From NCBI GenBank assembly GCA_905250125.1, contig CAJNOL010000072.1, positions 1 through 64,000 of the forward strand: a stretch of 64,000 nt of DNA, in the 5' to 3' direction. Numbering within the stretch: position 1 is the stretch's first letter; each line of letters starts with the position of its first letter. The notes beneath the pieces were generated by a model. The model was not told the origin of the DNA. It did not search any database and was given only the letters and a program-made list of their open reading frames with translations. Both the position numbers and the translations under genes were made by a program. Positions 47,512-59,100 of this stretch are shown piece after piece. This DNA comes from Rotaria sordida (Eukaryota; Rotifera; Eurotatoria; Philodinida; Philodinidae).

Positions 47512-50500
47512 ATGTTTCGTCAAACATATCAATCAGGTCTTTTATCTATTCTTTCAAGTCAAGGATCAAAACCATTTCAAACTTGGATATGTAAAGTATC
47601 CAATGGATATATTAAACGAATTACAGATGAAGATACAAATTCACTTGTACTTGAACTTATTTCAAATAATGTTAGGTAAGAATTTTTAATTGAATTATCA
47701 ATAATTTAAATTAAATTATATAAGGTGATACAAAAAAAAAAAGTTTAATAACAATATATTTTTGGTTTTCTTTTTTTCTATTATATTAAACAATTAGCTA
47801 ACATCCAGATAGTGATTTTAATAATCAATAAGGTTTAATACATTCTATACTCAATGAACTTTGATGGCAAGCTTCCTATATAACCGAAGACGGTAGTTTT
47901 CAGGATCTAGAAACTATTTTTAACTATACTATTTAAAAGAGCATAAAATGACAGGTCGTCGCAATTTATACGATCATCTCGTAAAAAGTTAAAAATATCA
48001 CGAAAACCAAAGAAAGGCGTTTTTTTTGCATCAACGAGTTGTTACAACAAGGTCATTTTTTTCCCTACGATGTTTTCATTTCTTTTCAATCGGAAGTATA
48101 TCAAGAGGTTGTTAGAAATATTTCCTGCGTCATAGTTTTGCTGTATCTCGACATGATCTTTTTGACCCCTGTAGTCCTCTCTTAGAACTTCCAAAAAAGG
48201 TTTTTTTATCAAATTACTGAAAAATTATATGTACTACAAGCGGTTTTTTGCGCTAATGACAAATATATCGTATTTTAAATCGAAAACAATTAGGTTTTAA
48301 TAGAGAAAAATATATACTAATCATAAATTGATCACATAGTAGTTTTTCACTACACAACTTGTTTTTCATATAATAAATATACTTAAATATTAGGTTTATT
48401 TTCTCTATCCATTACAAGTGAAATCAACTCTAACGAACGGAGTCATACGTGATTACAATTTTGCAGAATCTAATGTCAAGGAGCCATATTTATAATGTGA
48501 CGTTGTCTTTTATGCATTGTATGAATATACATTCAAATTAGCAAAAAAAAGTTTCTAGAGACTCTGCAGAAAACTAATTTCAGTATCTTAGAGAGTCTAG
48601 AATTTTCGACAATGCCACAGTGTTTAATATATCTCAAAATCTATTCCTACAATTTTTCATAACCTTAACTCAATCTCAATAATAGATATTCACAATGTTC
48701 TAATAGATTGTGAAGAATGGCAATTTTTTCTCTAGGTTACAGTAACTAATTAGTATGTTGCATGATAAAGTCGAGTAAATATTATGAAAAGTGTAAAAGT
48801 AGGTTTTAAAATATGCTAAACACGATAGCGTTGTCTAAAATCTTAGATTTTCTAAGATTCTGAGATCGATTTTCCAGACAATCTCTGGAAACTTGATGTA
48901 TATCGTTTTTACTAATCGGAACTCATATTCGGATAATGCATAAAAAAAACCCACGTCATAGTCTGAATATGATTCCTTGACATCAGATCATCTTCGAGTA
49001 GTATAAAATCCGATAGAATGTTAAACAGCACATTTTAAAAAAATATTTCTACGTTAATTTGCAAAATTCTAATCATGTATGAGATTTTTAAAGCTGATTT
49101 CACTTGCAATAGATAGAGAAAATAGTTTTACTCAAATATTTTATATCTTAGAAAATAATAGTATACATTTTTCTCTATTAAAACTCTATTGTTTTCGATT
49201 TTAAATATGATATTCATAATCAGTGCGAAAAACCGCGTGTAACGCATATAATTTTCCAGTAATTTAATAGAAAGAACTTTTTGGAAATTCTGAGAAAGGA
49301 CCATAGAAGTCAAAAAGGTCGTGTCGAGATGGAGCAAAATTAAATCGCAAGAAATACTCTTAACAACCTCTTGATACACTTTCGATTGAAAGGAAACAAA
49401 AAAATCGAGGACAAAAATATGTCCTTATTGCAACACATTCTTTGGTTTTTTACAATTTTTGTGATACTTGTAACTTTTTATGAGAAGGTCGTATAAATTG
49501 TGGTGACCCGTTATTTTATACTCTTTAAAATGGCATTTTTAAAAAATAACTTCTGAGATCTGAACACATAGAAAATTCTATTGACTATTAAAATCACCGT
49601 TTGAATTTGAACCAATTGCTTTACATTATAGAAAAAAAAAAAACGTTGTTGTTAAACTTTTTTCCATTAATATATTTTGTTTAGTTCGACTTATGTAACT
49701 TGTCCATGTTGTCCATATGAATCACTTGGAATTAAAATGCAATATTTAAATTTATATATAAAAAATTTACGACGTTATTTCGTTATGGAAATTGAAGTAA
49801 GTATTCATTAATTGTTTTTGTTTTTTGTTAAATCAAATAAAACAATACAATTTTTATAGGTTTTAGATAGTAAAAATATGCATCGTCGTTTTAAAATTTC
49901 AACATTTGCAACTAAAACAAAAATAGGTCCATTTGGTACACATTCACCATTAAATTGGATTGAAGGTTGGAATCGTTTAACACTTAATCTTGAATCATTT
50001 ACAAAAACAGTTTATGGAACAAATTATGTTGAATGTCGACGAATTACAGTATTGTATAAATTTTTTAATTGAATAAATGAAAAATGTTTCTCTTTTTTTT
50101 TTGAAATAAAGATTCATGCAAATTGTCGTATTCGACGTGTTTTCTTTGCTGATCGAGTATATAGATTTAAATTAAAAAAATATAAATAAATTATATTAAT
50201 TATTTTAGGAATATAAAGAAGAAGAATTACCTTTAGATTATCAAATTCGATGTCATATTGATCGAACTAAACATTATATACCTAAACGATATATGTTGTC
50301 ATCAAATAAATCTATATTTAAATCACAAAGTGATCAAAATCAATTAACAAAACTTCTTTCAACATCATCAAATTTAGTAAAATAGAAAAAATTCTTATAC
50401 ATTTCAATTTTTTGTCTTTAAATAGTCACAAGCACATAATCAATTAATTGATTCGACTAAAAAAGAAATAGTAAATCAATTTACACCGATCGAAGAAATA

Positions 50501-50842
50501 CCAAGTAATGAACGAATCATTAATGCTCCACAAGGTTCAATTGCATCGGATGTTCAAAAAGTAGAAGATCTAAATGATAATGATAGAAACTCAGATATTG
50601 AACAAATTTATAATCAACAAATGATACAAAATGATGAACAACCGATACAAATTGACGAAGAACCATTTCAGAATGATAAACAAACAAGACAAATTGATGA
50701 AGAACCATTCCTGAATGACGAACAACCGATACAAAATGGTGAAGAACCATTCCAGAATGATGAACAAACAATACAAAATGATGAACAACCGATCATTAAT
50801 AATATTTACAATCTTAATCTCGATTCTGATCAGGTCAGTTAA
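47512..50842 (+). CDS. CFAP20 (BUG22) paralogue with repeat-bearing tail
   Basis: CFAP20 is an inner-junction protein of ciliary doublet microtubules. Exons 47512..47675, 49685..49796, 49860..50048, 50112..50156, 50209..50376 and 50426..50842 join in phase, 364 residues. The core has [104 protein letters not shown], then [11 protein letters not shown], all in CFAP20 order. Canonical CFAP20 ends soon after this (about 193 residues) and is extremely conserved, whereas this copy differs at many invariant sites and adds ~170 residues. The tail ends in imperfect repeats ([27 protein letters not shown]). It is a divergent duplicate. Intron 1 (2,009 nt) holds a large foldback. The last exon could instead splice at 50834; I kept the in-frame TAA. 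Confidence 0.88.
47890..49580. mobile_element. 1.7-kb foldback, arms ~700 bp, in intron
   Basis: Left arm 47890-48620 pairs with right arm about 48830-49580 in reverse complement through nearly all of its length, with diverged stretches. Examples: ATCAAGAGGTTGTTA near 48100 against TAACAACCTCTTGAT near 49365; TTTTAATAGAGAAAAATATA against the inverse of ATACATTTTTCTCTATTAAA; AATGTCAAGGA against TCCTTGACATC. The centre is about 200 bp. No transposase; it fills most of intron 1 of the CFAP20-like gene. Confidence 0.88.
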
Positions 50843-50887
50843 ATAAAATTTTCAAAAAGAAAAATTTAGTTTCATATCAAAATGAGT

Positions 50888-52194
50888 CAGATGTAGGTGT
50901 ATGACAACTGGCATATGAGCGAGATATGATGAATAATCCTTTTTGTACGAGCTGATTTATTAAATATTCTATTTGTTCTATCCGATTACTTTGCGAGAGC
51001 TCCATTTTAGATTACCTGAGCTGTAATATAGATGTCACAAACGACGGCTGGCCTAAAAATAATAGGACACTTTTCTTTTTTGTTTGTTTTTTGAACAGTG
51101 CAGACATAGTTGAGAAGTCATTCGATAGAGTATCGTTTGCTCTGCAAAACTGTTTATCTTGTTCTTCAAATAAGTATTTCTTGTCAGTTGAAAATGGAAA
51201 GTCTTAACATCTACTGAATCGCTAAATTGTGATCTCTTATCTTCTGTAAATATCCATGGAATTTGTTGTCAAGCTACGCTCATCAAGTCTAATGCTAATA
51301 AAGAATTTTATATTCATGCTTCCATCATGTTTTCAAGACTCCTGGTACTGTTGTTCAATAGCAAAAGGGACTTGGAGCTCAATTCTATTGGTATTTCTTT
51401 AAAACTAAACAACGCAAATCTGTTAGTTTTTTTTCTCCGAATTAAAAATCAACAATTTCACAGACTTATCAGAAAAGCATTTTTTGCGGTGTGTTCGAAA
51501 TTTTTAATTCAAAAATTTTTCTCGCGACTCTTCTGTCTTCTAAAAATTTGAAAAATACATTAAAAGAGGCAGAATTTCATATGTAGAGAATCTTATTATA
51601 GTACATTCGAAATATTAACAGAATTGCTACTTAAGAAATTCTATCATTTTTTTTACCGTCATAGTTCGATGATTGAACAGCTTTGAATTTTTTCCCTCAA
51701 CAAGAAATAGTTTTATAGAGCGAACAATTCTCTATCGAATGATATAAAAGCAAAGTTTCTCGACTAGAGATGTGCAAAACCACAAGAAAGAGAAGTTTCT
51801 GAGACCGAGCCCGAAACTACGTTCTACAGTTTTAAGCAAATTATCTAATAAATCATCAATCAGAACATAGTTCAAGAGAGGTAATCCAAATCGGTGCCAG
51901 TCGTCGACTAAATAAATCAAAAGTCAAGCATAGATGAATTTTTTACATGTGAAACGAATAAAGTCTGGAATAGTTTTCTCCACACTAGGGCCGAGACCAA
52001 AAAGGTTTGGTTTCGGACATCTCCATTCTCAACTATGTCTGAGTTGATCAAAACAAAATAAATGCTCCATTCTTTCCGGGCTATTCTTTATATTGAAAAG
52101 GATAAAACCAGGTTTTCAGAAATCCCAGTTTGTTTGAAAAGATCTGAATGATCACTATCAGTTTAATTAATTAATATGGAGCTGTCATACATCT
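50888..52194. mobile_element. 1.3-kb foldback with interrupted arms
   Basis: Outer ends GTAGGTGTATGACAACTGG (left) and, reversed, TAATAGATGTATGACAGCT (right). Inner paired blocks: GCAGACATAGTTGAGAAG near 51100 with CTCAACTATGTCTGA near 52030, and TCATTCGATAGAG near 51119 with CTCTATCGAATGA near 51730. The frame at 51327 inside is not recognisable. Probably an old, internally rearranged foldback between the two convergent genes. Confidence 0.65.
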
Positions 52195-52651
52195 ATTAAC
52201 ATGAGAGAAAACAAAACAATTTATTTATTTGTCTTTGTTTTGTTTTCATTAGAAATCTTTCAATGATATTAATTTCTCATCAAACGCTTATCGACAACGA
52301 TATTTCAATATATTTCATCGACAATATTTCAATTAAATACTTTTTTTTCTCTTTTGTTCTTTTTTTTTTGATTGAATATCGAAAACTGAAATAAAAACCA
52401 ACAAACAAATAAGTAATGAAAAACAAAAATGAAAGTCACGTTTATGAAAATATACAAGTATATAAGTGAGAAAAAATAGGAGGAGAAATAAACGTCAAAC
52501 AAATGTGAACATTATACAACTTACACACACGCACGCACATACAGAGATATCTTTTGTTAATGGTGTTCTAGCTCGCTTATAGTGAGTTTAGATACTATTG
52601 CAAGTTTAATGAACCTGAAAAGAAAAGTCTTGTTTTTGTTTATTATTTTTT
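52195..52651. other. 3' flank of the myosin gene
   Basis: AT-rich, with poly-T and a CA/GT-type run (about 52525-52540). No gene; probably the 3' untranslated region of the myosin. Confidence 0.45.
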
Positions 52652-53136
52652 TTAAAGATAAGTTGTTACAGTTACATCTTGACGTTGTGAATGAGATCTT
52701 GATTGTCCTCCTCCGGATGATGATGGAATCTAAAATTAATTAAAACACAATATAATATTAAAAATTTTCGAAGACGAAAAACAAAAAAAAACAATATTTT
52801 ACTTGTTGAGAATTAGGATGATGAAAATGATAAATATTTGTTGTTAATGATGGTGATAAACCATTTCTTGATATTGGTGGTGAAGTAATATAAGCTGCTT
52901 GAACAGGTACTGTATGTTGTGATGTATGATGTTTATGAACATTGACTTGATTTAAATACGATTGTTGAGTTTGTTGACGATGAGGATGATCTGAACCATT
53001 CATATGTGATTGAAGACCTTAAATTAGAAAAAAAAAGAATCATTAAGTTGAAATTTCTTGTTTAGACTTACCTCCAGAACCTGTTGGAATATAAGGTCCA
53101 TATGGATAATTTTGTTGTTGTTGCTGNNNNNNNNNN

Positions 53137-53184
<48 letters not shown>

Positions 53185-56100
53185 GATCGATTTCCTCCTC
53201 CATTTGCTGTTAAACCATTTACATTAGCACTATTATTAACTTGTTGAATCCATCTTATAATAGGATCTTCAGCTATAGATGGAGGAGGTCTAAATGCTGA
53301 TGATGATGAAGTTGGGGGAGGATGATGATGTTGATGTTGTCCATTAATTTTATTTAATTGTGGTGTATAAGCTGGATGTTTCATAAAATTTGATGATGCT
53401 GATTGAAGTGATACACGTGAAGCAAACATATCTACACCTGATTGAGGTGCATTTGTTGTTTCCGATGTACCTATAGAAGATAAATTAAGCATTGATTGAT
53501 GAAATTGTGGTATTGTTTGTTGATGTTGACGAATTAATAAAGCATTCGCAGATGATGGACCATTTGGATTTGTTATTCCAACATGTACACCCGGTTTATG
53601 TACAGATTCTGTTCGTTTTACATTAGGCATCGGTGGTTGTTGCTGTTGTTGTTGTTGTTGTTGTTGAGTTTTATATAAAATATTATTACCATTTGTTAAA
53701 CCAAGTGGATGAATAATATTTTGTGTAGCTGCAATAGGATGTTGTAAATTATATCCATTTAGTTGATTTGATAATAATGGTATAGGTGATTTAATAAGTT
53801 TTGTTTGTTGTGATATATGAGGTTTAAATGCACTATTACCATTTTGATGATGCATATTTAATTCTGGTTGTGTAAATACATTTGAACGAGTCATTTGAGA
53901 TGGATGAATAACTGATGGTTTGATAAGATTATCTATAAATAAAACAAAAAATAAAATAAAATAATATTTTGAAATAAAAATAAAAAGAATAATTTTACTT
54001 TGATGTTGTTGTTGTTGAAGTTGATGGTGATTATTATTAATTGATGTTCGATTTGGTGAAAAAGATTTCATATCAAGATTTTCATAGACTTGATTTGAGG
54101 ATGTTAATTGTTGTTCAAGTTCAGGTTCTTCTTTTAATATAGAATTTTTATCTGATGGTGGTACAAAACGAAAACGTGGTCTTGATGATGGTACTGGTTG
54201 CATTTGTTTATTTGATGATAATTTATCAATAGATGTTAAATCAATTAAACTAGCACTCGTACCATTAGATGTTAATGATGATGCATGATTTGTTTTATCA
54301 AGTAAAGCTGAAAGACGTGCTTGTGGAGATAATTTTTTCCATGATGGAATATTTGTTAAATCTTCTGTTGATGTTGTTGTTGTTGTTGTGGCTGATGTTT
54401 GTATAGGAGGTGGACGAGAAATTTTTTGTTGTGTACTTCCTTTTGATGATGAACTAATATCATTAAGATTATTTTCTGATGTATAACGACGAACATTATT
54501 TGTTGAAGAATTTGTTACACCTGATGTCATTTGTTCAAAACGACAACGTATATTTTGAAATTGATGAAAATGTGAAGCATGAATATCAACTGGACGTTGA
54601 TGAAGTTTTTGAGATGATGAAGAAGATGATGTTGATGTATTTGTATTACTCGATAGATTACTCTAAATATAAAAGATTTCTTATTGTTATATGTAAATAT
54701 ATGAATGAATTGTTCAGAATTATTTTCTTTGAATTAACAAAACAATAAAATAATCTTTTTCATAGGCCTTAACAAAAGTAGCTGTCCATCTAGAAATGCT
54801 ACTATTCTTTATTATATTTAGGTGATATTTTGGGTACATGTATATGATTCGCAAGCACTAACCGACGTTCTATCGGTTTACATGTATCGGAATTACTGCA
54901 TTTAGCGCTAGCAAAAAAAAACAGTAGCATCTTGTGAAATAGTAAAATGATAAACAAAAACCGATGGAGACCGTGTTGGTACTTGCGGCCCGAAGTTTAT
55001 TGTCGTACGCGTGTACTCAAAATATCAGCTCAATATCATAAAAAATAGTAGCACTTCATAGAGGATGGCCACTACTTTTGTCCAGAACTGTAGATAGAAG
55101 CAATTGATATTTTCTTGACTTAGAAAAGCATTACATGAAGTAGAAAAAAGAACTGAATCTTTGAAAATCAATATCACTACTGTATGTACATATTCAGATT
55201 CCAAAGATAGGATCGATTCGTGTTTTTTTGAGAATCGAGTCGATCCTATCTCTGTCAGATTCAATAAACAGAATCATAAACGATCGTTAGATGTCGCATC
55301 GTTGTTTTTTCTTTCATTGAACATAGGTCATACTATGAATAGAGATGTACTTTCAAATGTTATGGTTATTCAGACACTTTTATATTTATCCGAAAAGGTT
55401 GCGACATGTTACGCATCATTTCGAAGAGATCAATGGATATTTCAAACTTATCTCATTAATTTTGAATTGTATCGATACACTGTCGCGCTACAAATCTAGA
55501 ACAATATCTGTCTTTGACAATCAAATAGAGAATAGTCAACTGAACTTTTTAGTTTAATAAGAGATTGAAAGAAAACGGAAAAATAACTTAAACTCATTAG
55601 TTTTCGATTTTTTTTGATTAACTACAATACGTAATCGAATGACATTATCGAAATTTTTCATTTGACATTCTCTAGTTGTAATATCCTACTTTAATTTTCT
55701 ACCAACGAAAACAACTTGTATTACGTAGTTTTGTAGATAAGGGCATTTTTCTTCATTACGGCAAAAACTACGTAAACGGTTTGGGTACATTTCTAAGTAT
55801 AAAGAGTTCACTCTTATAATGAAGTCTTAAGGAGCTATAAGGTATTCTACCCTTTACAAAATTCATTATGAGGTTCTTAGCAGAAAACTCGAATTTTATG
55901 AGAATTATAATTCTAAAAATTCTAAAATGTTCAATTCAATAAACCTCAACCGACCAAATATATTGATATATATCAAACTTATATAAAAATTTTCAATAAA
56001 TTTTTGCTTTGGATATAATTAATTCTGCAAACAGTTTAATTCTATGTATTTTGTGAAACACAATCTAAAAAGAGTGTTGAAGTATATAGAGTAGAAATCC

Positions 56101-59100
56101 CGTCCTCCCATACAGACCATAACAAACAACCTGACAACTGATCATAGACGGTGCCGAGTAACTCGGTAATTTTCTTCTTAAGAATACGAATAACAGCTAT
56201 ATCATATTTCACATTTTAATCTCACTGAGATTGCGATAATAGCTTTTCAGAGAATATAGTATCGCATAGTTTCTTCAAATTCCTGTATGAAGACTAATCT
56301 TTGATTCCTGAGTTCCACACAATGGTGAATATTTGATTTAAAGTGGTGTGTAACTTCGGATGGCATTCCCACGTGAGAGAAGGTAACGGTATTCATCAAT
56401 CAGTGATTATTAAAGATTCTTCACGAATTAAGGATTATCGTAAATAATTTTGCATGAGACCTCTCGGTTGAGAGTACATCCTGTTTTGTGATCCGAAATT
56501 TTTGTTTTTGTGTCTATCGTATAGTTTGTCTTGAAAAGTTAAAAATTCGAGACAAAAAAATCAAACTTACATAATGGACATAGAAAAACCTGTAATTGTT
56601 CTGTTGATTTTTGTAGCTCTTTCAAGAAAAGCTCTATTCACAAAAAAACATGTATTTTTTTTATAGTACTTTCGATATTTTGGTTTTGAAGGACAAAAAA
56701 TTAAAAAAAAAGATATTCACTCCAAACAGTGTCCAATACCTGTAAAAAAAAAATGTTCAGCTCGGTACTCGTAAGGTCAAGAGTCAATATCTAAAGTTTT
56801 AATTTATAACATAGAACTTACATCAAATTCATGTTTAACTAGTTGAACTGCACTTCCATTAACATAATTGCTTGTTTTCGCTTGATAATTATTCATAGAT
56901 GTATTCGATAATCGACGATCTAATTTAAATAAAAGCAAAAAAAAAAAGAACTTTTAAGTTATGTAATAAAAAGAAAAAAAAATATTTTTTTTTTTTTGAT
57001 TTACTTTTATTTTCATTATTTACATCTTGATCACTAAGATATGGATCAATAATTGAATCGAAAAAATTCAATGTTTTTTCAATTTGTTCATCATCGGCAT
57101 CAGTAGATTTTTGTTGAACATTTTGTTTTATTTTACGTCTTTTATCATATTGACAATGATTATCCATTTTAGTTTTATATAATTGACCGGTTAAAGTAAT
57201 ATCATCACAAAATTTTCTTATAAATACTAATTGTAATTGATGAATTTCACGAAGACGACTATATTTACGTCGAGCTAACCAACCACGTAAGACTATATAG
57301 AAAAGAGATAAGGTTACGAAATCAATATTCAATTATTTATTTTAATTGCTTTTAAGAAAGAAAGAAAGAAAGAATAAATGGATGAATGAATGAATGTTGA
57401 TCGATCAAAATGAGTATAAAGTTCAAATGATTAAGAATTTTAATTCACTTGAAATACAAAAAAAATAAAATAAAATCGATCGACTTAGTTGTTGTTTTTT
57501 TCTATTAAATGCATATCCATGTAATATTTGTTAATGGATTAATGGGAGACGTTCTTTAAGCTTAATATGGATCTATGATTATTGATGCAATCTTCTTTTT
57601 TTTTATATATATACTACCTGTTGTTTGGTCAATATGATCGTTTCGTCTTTGTAATGTTTCTATGAAATGTTTTAATTTCTTCATTGAAATTATACGAAGA
57701 AATAAAAGTTGATTTTTATCACTATAGAATCTAACGAAAATAATAAATAAGTCAATGTAAATGTGTTAATGAACAATTGTCTATGTAAGCGCAAGATTAA
57801 GGATCAAATAACGACAACTTTCTCTATCAAAATGCGAGTGCGAACAACGAGAGAAAATGATATGTTGTTTTCATTTTTCACCTTTTGCCTGCAGTCTTAT
57901 CTCTTTTCTCTCCGTTTTTTTTTTCACTAGTTGGCTTTTAATGAGTTCATGAGTCGATTACACGGGTATATATATATAAATTGAACGTGTGTATATTCTT
58001 TCCTATCGATCATAAATGAGATTAGATTCATCGATATTGCTTGTCTATGTCTGTCGGTCTTATCAATCACTTTCTTTCTTATTGCTGCTGTCTATCAATT
58101 TAATGGCATCCAGGCATTACCATACGTACATACCTTTCTGACAAACATTAACTTTTTTCTCGTATTTTACAGCTAGGTTATGAAGTTGATCAGAATGCCA
58201 ATAACGAAATAGTAATTTTGTACGACCAACCTTAAATCAAAAGAATAAACAAAATATTTAAAAAAAAAACCGCATGTAAATATGCATGTACATGATCAAG
58301 TGTCTTTTCTTTTTATAGCAAGAGAGGTTTCTTTTAGAACTACTTGTTACCTTTTTTTTCTTTTTTTTACTTCAAACAGAACAGAAGAAGAAGAAAAAAA
58401 ACGTGTTAGACTTACTTTGTAATTGTCAATGCCGGCCCGTTTTAAACATTCAATGGCCCGATCACGACTATATGTTAGAGATGATAATGATAACTCTTTT
58501 GACCGGTCATCGGCAGTAATCGGCAATAGACATAGAACGAGAGCATTGTATCTAATATGAACAAACGGAAAGAAATAAAAAAAGGAAAAGAAAAAGAAAA
58601 GTCATAAATCATATCGCTAAAATCAAATGTGAATATTGATGAGGCAAAAGAAAGCTCAATAATCACTAGTGACGTAAAAAGAAAAAAAAAAGAAAAAATA
58701 TTTTGTGTAATATCAGTGTTGCGTTTTTCATAGTTATATACATGGAAAAATAATTTATCTGAACAAAAAAAAAATACTATCCTTTCTCTCAAACTGTATA
58801 TAAACGGTACAATTTCAGCTTTAGGGTTTCTTTTTACATTTATGAATCTATATATATATATACTCATCTACTCATTTTTTTTCTTTCTACATCAAAAGAA
58901 AAGAAATCGTCTGTCGAATATTCACAATTATTTGTTATGCATACACACACGAAATAAAAAAAAATATATTTTGCGTATATATGAAGATCAATTTCATCGT
59001 TGGTCCGTCTCTCATCGTCGTTGAATGATAATCAAAAATGATACAAGCACCTGTTTTATCGGATGTCTGATAACAAAAAAAAATATTGTAGGAGGAGACT

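Noticed and set aside
49128..49379. 83-codon minus-strand frame
   Set aside because: Lies in the right arm of the intronic foldback 47890-49580; the left arm does not keep it open.
51327..51551. 74-codon frame
   Set aside because: Inside the foldback 50888-52194 with no transposase features.
55161..55557. 112- and 70-codon plus-strand frames in the myosin intron
   Set aside because: Adjacent to a MITE and a hairpin; antisense frame also open; no recognisable protein.
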